Part shown: positions 23,858 to 33,127 of the stretch, in pieces | Layout of the letters: every line of letters begins with the position of its first letter | How positions within the stretch are numbered: the first letter of the stretch is position 1 | Assembly: GCA_041649995.1 (NCBI GenBank) | Contig: JBAZMA010000004.1 | Span: 62,001 to 126,000 of the forward strand | Direction: 5' to 3' | Source: JBAZMA01 sp041649995 | GTDB taxonomy: Bacteria > Omnitrophota > Gorgyraeia > Velamenicoccales > Velamenicoccaceae | Length of the DNA stretch: 64,000 bases | Notes under the pieces: model-generated | Seen by the model: the letters and a program-made list of their open reading frames with translations, nothing else | Database searches by the model: none | Told to the model about the DNA's origin: nothing | Made by a program: the position numbers and the translations under genes

Positions 23858-24179
23858 AGCAGTCGTGAGGGGGGATGGATTCTCCTAAAAGTACTAAGAA
23901 AACCAGGTTATTGAATTGAATGAATGGTGTTTTTCCTTATCATCGTTCCACATCCTACACCTTCTATCGTCGCAATAGTCGTGCCATAAGGATATCAAAA
24001 ACCTTTTTAAAAGATTAAAATAATCCAAGTGTTGGGTTTCAAAGGCAGTTAAGAAGAAAAAAATATTCGCGTTTTGATTAAAGAATTTTTTTATGTTCTG
24101 GGGAGAGCTGCGGAAAAAAGGTGTCTGTGTTGATTTCGGAGGAGGGAAAGCTATTGTGTTGAAAAAAAGAGAAAAGGTT
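23858..24179. other. Intergenic region without recognised gene
   Basis: About 320 bases between the DUF5677 gene and the acyltransferase gene. Frames on both strands lack convincing ribosome sites and read as low-complexity Phe/Lys-rich sequence. It should hold the acyltransferase promoter, but no clear pair of hexamers is seen. Confidence 0.4.
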
Positions 24180-25019
24180 TTACGCGGGAGAGGAAAGAAT
24201 AAAAAGACGGCTGTCCTTGTGTTCTTTTTTGCCACCGGGATCAGGGCTCCGGCTTTTATTCTGCCGCCTTGCGGAAGTCCTGGTTTCGGATAACCCGAAA
24301 ACGGTTTTAAAAAGGAGGGAAAATTCTTCCATATAATCTATCGCGCTGCGCAAAGGGCCTTCGACCCCGGAAGACGAGGGCAAGGGAGAAAACTTAAGGA
24401 TATCACCCGCGTCTTGGACATAGGCGTCATCACCCAGAATGCTGGGATGCGAAAATCGTGAACAGGTCCGGAAATTTTTGTCATATTCATCCAAGAGCTT
24501 TTGATCGGAAAACCTCGCCATGTCCCGGATACTTCTGCCCGACCAGGTCAAAAGAGCCTTGTCCGAAATAATATTATTCTTTTGCTTAAATTCAGCGAAT
24601 TGTTTATTAATGAAATCGGCCTCCTCCCCCTGCTCCTGTGTCAGGCCGCTCTGGGGCTTTTCGGCCCGTTGCCTTTTCAGCATAACCCATTTATAACCCA
24701 CAAAACGCGCGGCCTTCTGATCCGCCGATAAAGGGTCGGACAGGATGTATTTCGTGGAAATGAGATTTTCCAGGAAGCTTCTGAGCAAAATGGAAACGTC
24801 CTGGCCATAACCGGCCTCGCACAAAAAACGAATCGCGTTAAAAGTTTTGATGGCTCGGGTAAAAAACAATAATAATATTCTTTTATGAGGCGCGACCTGC
24901 GAGAGCCTGAGGCCTTTCTGATTAAAGGCCTCAAGCAGCCTTAAAATCCTCAGAGAAAGTCTTTCGGACTCCCGACGCAAAAATTTCTGGCTTGCCTGTT
25001 TTTCCTTATTGTTCGTCAT
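24180..25019 (-). CDS. DUF5677 family protein
   Basis: A 279-residue helical, cytoplasmic protein. The core KTFNAIRFLCEAGYGQDVSILLRSFLE followed by ISTKYI and a later CSRFSHPSI segment matches the DUF5677 pattern, where conserved R-x-x-x-E and S-x-x-x-H residues occur in HEPN-like helices. The C-terminal ~30 residues are basic and unlike the core. No partner gene indicates its job. HEPN-like ribonuclease activity is possible but not shown. Confidence 0.6.
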   Translation of the reverse strand: MTNNKEKQASQKFLRRESERLSLRILRLLEAFNQKGLRLSQVAPHKRILLLFFTRAIKTFNAIRFLCEAGYGQDVSILLRSFLENLISTKYILSDPLSADQKAARFVGYKWVMLKRQRAEKPQSGLTQEQGEEADFINKQFAEFKQKNNIISDKALLTWSGRSIRDMARFSDQKLLDEYDKNFRTCSRFSHPSILGDDAYVQDAGDILKFSPLPSSSGVEGPLRSAIDYMEEFSLLFKTVFGLSETRTSARRQNKSRSPDPGGKKEHKDSRLFILSSPA

Positions 25020-25048
25020 GAGATCAGCTCTTAAAAAATGCTAAAAAG

Positions 25049-25477
25049 CTATTCGATGGGCGTACCGGAGGATGAATTGCCGACGCGGATGACTCCGGAC
25101 TGATCAAGAAAAAAATTCCTGACGCCGGTGGCGTTGGGAGCCTGAGGAGAAGCTAAAACGCTGTACGTATTGGTCCCGCCTGTCCAGTTAAAAGCATAAC
25201 CGGACTTATTCCCGGTGGCCAGGACAGCATCAATAAAAGGCGGCTCTGTCGCGTTCAGTTCAGCGAGATTGTCGGGAAATCTGACCGGCACCTGGGACAT
25301 CCGGAAAGCTTCCGCGGCCGAGGTCAAGGCCTTCAACGAAGCCAGGGCCGATGCCTCATTAGCGTTGATCCTGGCAGAGATCAGATTGGGAATCGCGATG
25401 GCGGAAATAACGACAATAATAGCCACAACAATCAGGATCTCAACCAGCGTAAAACCTCTGGACGAATGCTGTTTCAT
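25049..25477 (-). CDS. Type IV pilin / type II secretion pseudopilin-like protein
   Basis: A 142-residue prepilin. The leader SSRG is followed by FTLVEILIVVAIIVVISAIAIPN, the prepilin peptidase site and hydrophobic helix (Glu5 present), then ARINANEASALASLKALTSAAEAF and a small globular head. It would be processed by PilD and assembled into a pilus or pseudopilus. No other secretion or pilus genes are next to it, so it is an orphan here. Confidence 0.88.
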   Translation of the reverse strand: MKQHSSRGFTLVEILIVVAIIVVISAIAIPNLISARINANEASALASLKALTSAAEAFRMSQVPVRFPDNLAELNATEPPFIDAVLATGNKSGYAFNWTGGTNTYSVLASPQAPNATGVRNFFLDQSGVIRVGNSSSGTPIE

Positions 25478-25531
25478 TGAGAAACATTATAAAGAAATTC
25501 CCTAAAATCATCAAATCATTTTCCGGATAGA

Positions 25532-25564
25532 CAAAAGGCCTCCGCGCGTAAGCGCGAAGGCCTT
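25532..25564 (-). terminator. Terminator of the charged-repeat gene
   Basis: AAGGCCTCCGCGC (25535-25547) and GCGCGAAGGCCTT (25552-25564) pair over 13 positions with one mismatch. On the - strand TTTTGT follows. It lies 20 bases past the stop at 25585. Confidence 0.65.
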
Positions 25565-25584
25565 CTTGACCACCTGAATCTTCT

Positions 25585-26601
25585 TTAGCGGCGTTTCGCT
25601 CCTCCACCGCCCTTAGCGCCCTGTCCTTTAGGACTGGCTGTTTTATGAGCGGACCCCTGACCCTTGCCGGCGCCTACTCCCGCGCCATGGTCACGAACTC
25701 CCTTTCCACTGGCCTTTAATCCTGTCTGCCCCGGCTTTCTCGCGCCATCTATTCCAGGCCGGTTTCCCCTGTCTTTCACATCTTCCCTTCTATCAGCGCG
25801 GTCTTCGCGGCGGTCCCGCTTATCCTCACGCCTGTCCATTTTATCTTCTTTGCGATCCCGCTTATCCTCGCGACGATCCAGCTTATCTTCCCGTCTATCG
25901 CGGACATCTTCCATCTTGTCTCTTTTCCAGGCCTCTGTGCCGACAGGAGCGTTATGAGTCGCGTCCCAGCGGTCTTCCCGCCTGTCGCGGATATCTTCCC
26001 TGCGGTCTCTGACATCTTCTCTTCTGTCACGGACATCTTCCCTGCGGTCCGCCATATCCTCTCTGTGGTCTCTTCTGTCTTCAAGGCGATCGCGGACATC
26101 CTCTCTTCTATCGGCGCCCGGTTTTAAAGGAGGCCTGGGTCCCTTACCAGGGGGATTCCAACCAGCGCCCGGAGGAATGTTTCCGGCAGGATTCAGCGGC
26201 CCCTGCCCGGCAGGACCATTTCCCTGAGGTTCAATCAAAGGCCTTGCCTCAACCTTTGCTTCTTGAATATCCTGATGCATCTGGTCCCTGGCATCTTTCA
26301 AGCCCTGCATATCCTGCTGGCGCTGCTGCAGATTTTCCTCATGAGTCTGGCGAAGCTGCTGGCGAAGTTGATGCGCGCTTTCCGTATCACCCGATTGCAT
26401 AGCCTGTCTTAATTGCTCCCGAAGAGCTTTTTCCTCCTGGCGGGCTTCCTGCGCGTGGCTCTTGATCTCCCCCTTCTGCTCTTTTAACTCCAGCTTGTCT
26501 CCCTGGATCTCCTGCCCAGAGTTCGTTTTACTTTCATTCTGAGCGAAAACGGCCGGTGCCAGAACAAAAACGCAAGCCATGAAAAACATGAATCTTTTCA
26601 T
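25585..26601 (-). CDS. Secreted protein with charged DRREDxR heptads
   Basis: A 338-residue exported protein. Signal peptide 1-20 ends VFA/QN. Residues 30-120 are a Gln/Glu/Arg-rich coiled coil, 121-162 a Pro/Gly-rich linker, and 164-278 tandem seven-residue units such as DRREDVR and DRREDKR. The tail is Gly/Lys/Ala-rich and basic, ending GGAKRR. Alternating R and D/E at this spacing favours a stable single alpha-helix. No enzyme motif is present. It could be a periplasmic spacer or bind surfaces or nucleic acid; the role is unknown. Confidence 0.7.
   Translation of the reverse strand: MKRFMFFMACVFVLAPAVFAQNESKTNSGQEIQGDKLELKEQKGEIKSHAQEARQEEKALREQLRQAMQSGDTESAHQLRQQLRQTHEENLQQRQQDMQGLKDARDQMHQDIQEAKVEARPLIEPQGNGPAGQGPLNPAGNIPPGAGWNPPGKGPRPPLKPGADRREDVRDRLEDRRDHREDMADRREDVRDRREDVRDRREDIRDRREDRWDATHNAPVGTEAWKRDKMEDVRDRREDKLDRREDKRDRKEDKMDRREDKRDRREDRADRREDVKDRGNRPGIDGARKPGQTGLKASGKGVRDHGAGVGAGKGQGSAHKTASPKGQGAKGGGGAKRR
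25768..26112 (-). repeat. Degenerate 21-bp tandem repeats encoding charged heptads
   Basis: The DNA consists of degenerate 21-base units coding DRRED plus two residues, in two blocks (about 25768-25916 and 25970-26112) separated by a non-repeat insert (WDATHNAPVGTEAW). Confidence 0.75.
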
Positions 26602-26628
26602 ACCCCCTCCTGGCTTCCTACGGAAGCA

Positions 26629-26657
26629 ATTCCTTAAGCATTATCGCTTGAAGGAAT
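26629..26657 (-). other. Inverted repeat between PII-like and charged-repeat genes
   Basis: ATTCCTTAAGC (26629-26639) and GCTTGAAGGAAT (26646-26657) form an 11-base stem with one bulge. No T-run follows, so it is a weak terminator candidate for the efflux operon or a leader element of the next gene. Confidence 0.35.
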
Positions 26658-26726
26658 GACACTTGAAATTTTAAGGACCTACTGAAGATTATAACAAAAT
26701 TCAGGAAATTCCGGAAAGTAAATTCT

Positions 26727-27017
26727 TTATGTCAGGCTTTCCAAAGGAAGAATAAAAGCCTTCAGGCCTTCTCGGCCCAGGGAATGGTGGAGCTCTCCGA
26801 TACGCTTCATCAGGCGGGATGCCTCTTCGGCTTCACAGGCAATGTAGAGGACATTATTGCGGCCGGGCCAGATATCCGTTCCCAAATGGATGCCCGATGT
26901 TTTTCCGCTCCCATATGCCGCTAAAATCTTCGTGTAATACTTCAAGCCGCAGGCTCCCAGGGCTTCCATGACTTCAACATCCACCGCTTCGTTATAAACA
27001 ACCATGGCCATTTTCAT
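26727..27017 (-). CDS. PII-like transporter-associated protein (PG0541-like)
   Basis: A 96-residue protein with a ferredoxin-like PII fold: MKMAMVVYNEAVDVEVMEAL, then KILAAYGSGKTSGIHLGTDIWPG, then NNVLYIACEAEEASRLMKRI. This pattern matches small PII-like proteins encoded beside RND transporters. Its start overlaps the RND stop by four bases. It may sense a ligand and regulate the pump; the ligand is unknown. Confidence 0.72.
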   Translation of the reverse strand: MKMAMVVYNEAVDVEVMEALGACGLKYYTKILAAYGSGKTSGIHLGTDIWPGRNNVLYIACEAEEASRLMKRIGELHHSLGREGLKAFILPLESLT

Positions 27018-30000
27018 TTCTTCTTTCCTCCATTCGCCTTAACCCTTTCCTCAAAGATCGCGTATAGAGTCGGGACAAAGAGCAAAGTGATCAAAGTTGA
27101 TACCGTAAGCCCTCCAATCATGGTGATACCCAAAGGCTGCCATGTCTCAGAACCCTCGCCCCTGGACAAGGCTAACGGCAGAAGCCCCATGAGGGTCGTA
27201 AAGGTTGTCATAAGGACAGGCCGCAAACGGTCCTTTCCTCCCTGCGTAATCGCTTCATAGACCGAACGGCCCCTGGCTCTCAAAATATTGATATAACTGA
27301 TGAGAACGATGGCATTATTGACGACGATCCCCATCAGCATGATGACGCCCAGAAAACTGATGATGCTCAGAGTATTCCTTGTCAAAAACAGGCCCAGCAA
27401 TACGCCGGTGAACGTAAACGGGATTGAGAACATGACAATAAATGGATCCAGCAAAGACTCGAATTGGGCCGCCATGACCATATAAACAAGCATAACCCCC
27501 AAAATCAACAAGAGCGACAAATCCCTGAAAGCCTTGCCCTGCTCTTCGGCTTCACCGCCAAAATTGATCATAATGCCTTCCGGGATCGCCATGCTGCCAA
27601 GTTTAGCCTTGATATCATTGATCACCTGGCCCATGGACCTTTGATAGGTATTGCAGGAAACACGGACAACCCTTTCCCGGTTGAGGCGCTCGATCTCTTC
27701 GGGGCTGGGGATCTCAATGATCTTGGCAATATTGGAAAGCCTGATCTGCTTTCCTGTGGACAAAGATGTGACCAAAAGATTTTCAACGTCTTCCACATTG
27801 GACCGGAACGGCTCCTCCAGGCGCACATAGATGTCATACGTTTGTCCTTTTTCCCGGTACCGCGTGGCAATAGCGCCTTCAATATATGTTTTGATGCTTT
27901 GGGCGACCGTTTCCATGGTCAGGCCCAAGACTCCGATCTTTTCCCTGTCCACGATAATTCTCAACTGCGGCCTGTTGGATTCCCTGGAAATGGAAACATC
28001 GACCGCGCCTGGCACTTTTTCCATCATTGACTTGATCCTTTCGGCAAGGGTGTCTGTTTCTTCGAAGGAATGGCCGATGATCTCGACCTGCACCTTTTTG
28101 CCTCCCGTGCCTGTGATCAGCTGCCCGATGGGATTTCCGGTGGAAACATCAGTTTTCAGGACCCCGGGGATCTTTGAAACCAGTGAGCGCACGGATTGGG
28201 CCACCTCTGTGACCGAACGGTCTCTCTCTGTTTTCGGAACAAGTTTCGCCCCAGCCTGTATGATATGCGTTCCCGAAGCCTGGCCCGAGGTCCGGCCGAT
28301 GCCGGCCACCTGCCCGCTGCGGACATACATGAATTTCCTTTCAGGGATCTCTTTTTCCAGGATATCTTCAATGCGGCCGGCCACCTTGTCCGTTTCTTCA
28401 ACGCGCGTTCCGACAGGAAGATTCACGATCAGGCGCACATCCCCGGTATCTTCATCGGGAATGAACTCCGTTCCGATCAACGGGCCTAAGGACAAAGCCA
28501 GGACGAAAACCCCGACAAAACCTCCCATAACCGTCTTTTTATGATGGAGGCACCATCCCAGGGCGTCGGAATAAAATTTTTCCCAGGACTGAAACATCCT
28601 TTCGGAAAACCGGTAGAACCGTCTGGAGATCTTCTCGCGGGCGCCGTCGGTCTCCTGGACCGGCTTAACCCTCATCCATTTGGCGCAAAGCATCGGGCTG
28701 AATGTGGAGGCCGTAAAAAGAGAAGCCAGCAAAGTTACGGTTACGATCACCGCCAATTCGCCGAAAAATATCCCGACAACGCCCGTAATGAAAAGCATGG
28801 GCATAAAGACTACGATGGTGGTAACAGTCGAGGCGGCAATAGCCAGAAACATCTCGGTCGTTCCGAAAATAGCCGCCTCCTCAGGCCGGCTTCCCCTTTC
28901 CATGCGGCGATAGATGTTGTCAACGACAACGATCGCGTTATCCACGACCATGCCTGAGGCGATCGCCACGGACGATAAACTTATGGTATTGATGGTTTTT
29001 CCGGAAAAAAACAGGTAAATAAACGTGATGAGGAGCGAAAACGGGATCGTCAGGGCGATGATGATGCTGGGCGTCGGCTGCCGCAGGAAAAACCAGACGA
29101 CGAAAATAACAAGAATGATGGCAAACCAAACGGAAGACTTCAGGGAATTCAGGGAATTGATGATGTCTTCGGATGTGTCGAAAATTGTGGTTATCTTGAT
29201 ATCCGAAGGCAGGGTTTTTTCCAGCTCGGCAACCCTTTTTTTGACCCGGTTGGCCACCTCGACCGTATTGGTGCCTGTCTGCTTCAAGACCTGCATGAGC
29301 ATTCCGGAGTTGCGGTTGATGCGAACAACTGTCTGTTGTTCCTTAAAACCGTCTTCCACGCGGGCGATATCCCTTAAATAGACAATTTTTCCGTCCTTTT
29401 TGCCGAGAATGACGGTGTTGATCTCCTGAGGATTTATGAATTCACCCGGAAGCCTCAACAGGTAATCGGTGAGGCCGCTCTTGATATTGCCTACTGGCTG
29501 GGTGATATTCTCCCGGCGCAGAGCCTCCCTGATATCCAAAATCGAATATCCATGCCCCTCCAGCCGCTGACGGTCTATCCAGATATTGATCTGCCGTTCC
29601 AGGCCGCCGAAAAGCTGAACCGTGCCTACACCCGGAAGCTGCCTGAGGGCGTCTCCGACAACTTCGTCGATCAAATCATTCAGCTTAGGATAAGATTCCT
29701 TGGCTGTAATGCCGAAAAATACAATGGGGATATTGGCGGTATTGAATTTGAACAAAAACGGATTCTCGATTTCATCCGGGATATCCGGCAAAACGCGCTT
29801 GGAAAGCTCGATGCGGTCGCGGATATCGTTGGAGGCTTCATCCAGGTTGGTCCCCCATTTGAATTTCAGAGCGATGACCGAAATGCCGTCCATGGACCGC
29901 GAGGTGATTTTCTCTATGCCCGGGGTCGTGGCCAGCTGATTTTCCAGAGGCTCCGTCACGCGGATCTCGACATCTTCCGGGCTGGCGCCCGAATAAGTAG

Positions 30001-30145
30001 TCACAACCGAAATAATCGGAGATTCGATCTCCGGCATGGAATCGATGCCCAGGCGCGTCAGGCTGTATAACGCCAGGACGATCATGGCAAAAAATATCAT
30101 CAAATTCGTCACAGGCCTTTTGACGCCGAATTCAGGCAGTCTCAT
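27014..30145 (-). CDS. RND efflux transporter permease (AcrB-like)
   Basis: A 1043-residue inner-membrane RND pump with two sets of six membrane spans and large periplasmic loops. Visible motifs: N-terminal MRLPEFGVKRPVTNLMIFFAM, PEDVEIRVTEPLE, SSVAIASGMVVDNAIVVVDNIYRR (span 4, proton-relay Asp) and GIVVNNAIVLISYIN in the second half. Length is normal. It sits in an operon with adaptor, outer-membrane channel, MarR regulator and PII-like protein, so it exports drugs or lipophilic compounds. Confidence 0.93.
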   Translation of the reverse strand: MRLPEFGVKRPVTNLMIFFAMIVLALYSLTRLGIDSMPEIESPIISVVTTYSGASPEDVEIRVTEPLENQLATTPGIEKITSRSMDGISVIALKFKWGTNLDEASNDIRDRIELSKRVLPDIPDEIENPFLFKFNTANIPIVFFGITAKESYPKLNDLIDEVVGDALRQLPGVGTVQLFGGLERQINIWIDRQRLEGHGYSILDIREALRRENITQPVGNIKSGLTDYLLRLPGEFINPQEINTVILGKKDGKIVYLRDIARVEDGFKEQQTVVRINRNSGMLMQVLKQTGTNTVEVANRVKKRVAELEKTLPSDIKITTIFDTSEDIINSLNSLKSSVWFAIILVIFVVWFFLRQPTPSIIIALTIPFSLLITFIYLFFSGKTINTISLSSVAIASGMVVDNAIVVVDNIYRRMERGSRPEEAAIFGTTEMFLAIAASTVTTIVVFMPMLFITGVVGIFFGELAVIVTVTLLASLFTASTFSPMLCAKWMRVKPVQETDGAREKISRRFYRFSERMFQSWEKFYSDALGWCLHHKKTVMGGFVGVFVLALSLGPLIGTEFIPDEDTGDVRLIVNLPVGTRVEETDKVAGRIEDILEKEIPERKFMYVRSGQVAGIGRTSGQASGTHIIQAGAKLVPKTERDRSVTEVAQSVRSLVSKIPGVLKTDVSTGNPIGQLITGTGGKKVQVEIIGHSFEETDTLAERIKSMMEKVPGAVDVSISRESNRPQLRIIVDREKIGVLGLTMETVAQSIKTYIEGAIATRYREKGQTYDIYVRLEEPFRSNVEDVENLLVTSLSTGKQIRLSNIAKIIEIPSPEEIERLNRERVVRVSCNTYQRSMGQVINDIKAKLGSMAIPEGIMINFGGEAEEQGKAFRDLSLLLILGVMLVYMVMAAQFESLLDPFIVMFSIPFTFTGVLLGLFLTRNTLSIISFLGVIMLMGIVVNNAIVLISYINILRARGRSVYEAITQGGKDRLRPVLMTTFTTLMGLLPLALSRGEGSETWQPLGITMIGGLTVSTLITLLFVPTLYAIFEERVKANGGKKK

Positions 30146-30147
30146 AA

Positions 30148-31053
30148 TTATTCCTCGATGGTTATGTTCGCGCCGTCAATCAATTTTTGCTGCCCCATGA
30201 TCACAATTTTATCGTTCGCCTTCAGGCCCTCGGTGATCTCAATCGAAGAACCGATCCTCAAACCTGTCTTGACCGTCTGTTTTCTGGCCTTTCCATCTTC
30301 GGCGACATACACATAGAATGCGCCCTCCGACCCCAGGACCGCTTCTTTGAGAACGGTCAAGGCGCGGATATGCTCTTCCATCACCAGGCCCGCCTTGGCG
30401 AACATTCCCGGCTTTAAACGATGGTCCGGATTATCAATGAGGATCTCGATGGGAGCGCTGCGCGTTTCCTTGTCCAGGACCGGACTGACCTGGCTGACCT
30501 TTCCGCTGAAAATTTCCCCGGGATAGGCATCCGTCATTATCTTGGCCTCCTGGCCTACGGAAATCTTGGGAACGTAGAGCTCAGGAATGCTCAGGTTGAT
30601 CTGGGCCTTATCCATATCAACGACCAGGGCCACAGGGGTTGACGTGGACACGTTTGAACCGATATCCACCAGCAGCCTCCCCACGATGCCGGCAATAGGG
30701 CTTTCCACAGGCGCCTTTTCGAAGGTAAAGCCGACCTCATCCCTGTCCACATAAAGGATCACATCACCCTTGGCCACTTCCTGCCCCTCATGCGTGTTCT
30801 TTTCAAGGACCTTGCCGCTGACCTTGGGGTAAACATAAACCTCTTCCTGCGCCTTTATATCCCCGACATAATCCAGGGAATCCCTGATGATGCCCTCTTT
30901 GACGGACATGACCCTGACCGGGATGGCCTCCGCCTCCACTGCCTGCTGCTGTTTTTTTGCCTGGCATCCTGTCACGGCTGTCATGGCCGTCAAAAAAATC
31001 CCGGCGCCCACGACCGCCCCTCTCCATCCTGATTGATTGCGTTGTAATTCCAT
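30148..31053 (-). CDS. RND periplasmic adaptor subunit (lipoprotein)
   Basis: A 301-residue membrane-fusion protein. The N-terminal signal ends at a lipobox-like AVTGC. The barrel-sandwich half-motifs (YVYPKVSGKVLEKNTHEGQEV; APVESPIAGIVGRLLVDIGS) flank a very short hairpin, followed by the beta-barrel (ETRSAPIEILIDNP, LKPGMFAKAGLV) and a membrane-proximal domain. It links the inner pump to the TolC-like channel. Two bases separate it from the pump gene. Confidence 0.9.
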   Translation of the reverse strand: MELQRNQSGWRGAVVGAGIFLTAMTAVTGCQAKKQQQAVEAEAIPVRVMSVKEGIIRDSLDYVGDIKAQEEVYVYPKVSGKVLEKNTHEGQEVAKGDVILYVDRDEVGFTFEKAPVESPIAGIVGRLLVDIGSNVSTSTPVALVVDMDKAQINLSIPELYVPKISVGQEAKIMTDAYPGEIFSGKVSQVSPVLDKETRSAPIEILIDNPDHRLKPGMFAKAGLVMEEHIRALTVLKEAVLGSEGAFYVYVAEDGKARKQTVKTGLRIGSSIEITEGLKANDKIVIMGQQKLIDGANITIEE

Positions 31054-32613
31054 TTAGGCCTCCAAAATGATTTGGTTTCTTTCCAGGGTCAATCCTACGC
31101 TTTTATCCAAAGCGATATGCGCGATCACATAATCGATAAGGCTCCTGATGTAATCCGATTCCGCCTGGGCCAGCTTCTCCTGATAATCCAGCATATCATG
31201 GGTGGAGACCTGGCCGGAAACGTAGCGCTCTTTCTGGGCCAGGTAATTTTTATTTTCTTTTTCAAGAGCCAGGCTTGACGCCCTGACCTGCCTGATGGAA
31301 AGATCCACCGCCCTGACCCTGTCCCTGACCTCAAGGACGATCGACTGCTCCAACCTTTTTAATTCCAGCAGGGACTGGGCCTTAAAAAGAATGGCCTGGT
31401 TGTATTCAGCCTTCTCGGCCCCTCCCCAGGGAAGGCTTAAAGTTATCCCCACGGTCCAATCCTTGTAATCAGGCCCCACGGTTTCCAGGGCTTTTGTGTA
31501 CTGCCCGCCTAAGCCGTTAAGGCCGAAGCTTCCAACAAGATCAACAGTCGGGAACAAGGCGTTTTTGGCGACCTTGATCTGCACATCCTTGGACATCAGT
31601 TCGATCTTTTTGGCTTCATAATCCGGACGGTTCTCAAAAGCCAATTGGAGGTTCTGTATGAGATTGGCATCGCTCATGGAAGGCCGGGGCTTGTCCGTCA
31701 ATTCCAGGGAGGCGTTCCAGGCCTTAGGATCATCCACGAGGTTCGTCCTGTATTTGAGCTCATCCTCAGCCCTCCTCATGCCGAATTCCGAAGAGATCAG
31801 GTCCTTCTGGCGCATCATCAAGGACGCCTCAGTCTCCAGAAGGTCCACCGAACTCACCAGCCCCTTCTTGTAACGCAAGGTATTGGCCTTTAAAAGTTCG
31901 ATGGCCCTGGACAAGGAAGCCTTCGAGATCTTATATTGCGCGCTGTAATACAGGTATGAATAATAGGCCTTTTTGACATCGCTGATGACATTGATGACGG
32001 AGGTTATAAAATTTTCCCGGGACTGCTTCTGGTTATTTTTTGCGATGACAATGCCGGCCGTGTTGATGCCGATGCCGGCGCCCCTGAGCAATGGCTGGGA
32101 CAAAGACAGCCTGGGTTCGGATTCATAAGACGGATTGACGGACTGAAAACTTGAATTGCTTGAGGTGCGGGTATTCAAGAATTCCAGGGCGTATTCGGTC
32201 CCGGTGACGAGCTTCCCCGAGACTCCCGCGTTCCAGTCGATGTAGCGCGTATTGGAGACCCCGGCGCCCATCAAAAGGCTGGAGGATTTCACCGTATTGT
32301 CCTGAAGCAAGAAATCCATGGCAAACGTCGGTTCGAACTCGGCATTGGACTTACGGACATCCTCTTCCTTGATTTTGGGGTCTATCCTGGCGATCTTGAT
32401 CTCCGAATTCTTCTCCAAGGCCAGAAGAAGAGCTTCTTTAAGGCTTAAGCTTATCAGGCGCTTCTCCTCAGCCGTCTCGATATAGGCTTCTTTATCAAAG
32501 CCCCCGGCCGGAGCCTGGCCCTGGATCTGCGCGCAAACAACCTGCGGAAACGCCATGAGCGCGGCCAGGATGAAACCCGTCAATCTATAGACTCTTCCCG
32601 TAAAGGACATCAT
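31054..32613 (-). CDS. TolC-family outer-membrane efflux protein
   Basis: A 519-residue outer-membrane channel with a signal peptide (GFILAALMAFPQVVCAQ) and two TolC repeats of long helices (SLKEALLLALEKNSEIKIAR; ENRPDYEAKKIELMSKDVQIKVAKNALFP). It ends 1 base before the adaptor start. The start overlaps the marR end by 29 bases; AAGGTG precedes the ATG. It completes a tripartite pump. Confidence 0.9.
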   Translation of the reverse strand: MMSFTGRVYRLTGFILAALMAFPQVVCAQIQGQAPAGGFDKEAYIETAEEKRLISLSLKEALLLALEKNSEIKIARIDPKIKEEDVRKSNAEFEPTFAMDFLLQDNTVKSSSLLMGAGVSNTRYIDWNAGVSGKLVTGTEYALEFLNTRTSSNSSFQSVNPSYESEPRLSLSQPLLRGAGIGINTAGIVIAKNNQKQSRENFITSVINVISDVKKAYYSYLYYSAQYKISKASLSRAIELLKANTLRYKKGLVSSVDLLETEASLMMRQKDLISSEFGMRRAEDELKYRTNLVDDPKAWNASLELTDKPRPSMSDANLIQNLQLAFENRPDYEAKKIELMSKDVQIKVAKNALFPTVDLVGSFGLNGLGGQYTKALETVGPDYKDWTVGITLSLPWGGAEKAEYNQAILFKAQSLLELKRLEQSIVLEVRDRVRAVDLSIRQVRASSLALEKENKNYLAQKERYVSGQVSTHDMLDYQEKLAQAESDYIRSLIDYVIAHIALDKSVGLTLERNQIILEA

Positions 32614-33034
32614 GCACCTTGTTCAAAATTTTCAGATAAGACTGACGTTCATGCTCAGACAGCTTGCCGAACACCCGCTGCACCATCTTTTCCCGGCCCC
32701 GGCGGATCTTTAAGATCGCCTTTCTGGCCTTATCGGTCGTAACGATACGGATGATCCTGCGGTCTTTCCTGTCATAGGCGCGCTCAACCATTTTTAAGGT
32801 ATGAAGGCGGGCTACCATCCCCGTCATGGCCGGAAGGGAAACCCCCATTTCCAGGGAAATCTCCGTCATCGTCATGGGGCCTCTGGAAGCCATCAGGTCC
32901 AAAAGAAGATACTGCGGAACGGTCAGGACCTGCGGGGTGAATTCCGAAGGCTGCCGTTTCAGGACCCCTCTCATAACCGACGGCAGCAACAGCGACAGTT
33001 CGCGGGTGAATTTTTTTAATGAGGATCTCGTCAT
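32585..33034 (-). CDS. MarR-family transcriptional regulator
   Basis: A 149-residue winged-helix protein: TVPQYLLLDLMASRGPMTMTEISLEMGVSLPAMTGMVARLHTLKMVER is the HTH, followed by the wing YDRKDRRIIRIVTTDKA and a dimer helix. It is first in the efflux operon, with a perfect palindrome just upstream of its start, so it probably represses its own operon and responds to a small ligand. Confidence 0.88.
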   Translation of the reverse strand: MTRSSLKKFTRELSLLLPSVMRGVLKRQPSEFTPQVLTVPQYLLLDLMASRGPMTMTEISLEMGVSLPAMTGMVARLHTLKMVERAYDRKDRRIIRIVTTDKARKAILKIRRGREKMVQRVFGKLSEHERQSYLKILNKVHDVLYGKSL

Positions 33035-33049
33035 TTAGTTTTCCTGGTT

Positions 33050-33072
33050 AATAGTTAATCGCATTAACTATT
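33050..33072. promoter_or_regulatory. Probable MarR operator
   Basis: AATAGTTAAT, three bases, ATTAACTATT: a perfect 10-base inverted repeat 15 bases before the marR start. A further half-site-like AATTAACTA lies at about 33078-33086. Position and symmetry suggest autoregulation. Confidence 0.65.
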
Positions 33073-33127
33073 TATGGAATTAACTATATAACAAAAAATT
33101 AAAAACGTCAAGGTTTTTTTGGGAAAA

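Noticed and set aside
23894..24235. 113-codon frame on the - strand
   Set aside because: Phe/Thr-rich, low complexity, overlaps the 3' end of the DUF5677 gene.
25664..25957. Ser/Arg-rich frame opposite the charged repeats
   Set aside because: Direct mirror of the tandem repeat; no start signal.
27464..28030. Long + strand frames across the RND pump gene
   Set aside because: Shadows of a well-conserved pump gene.
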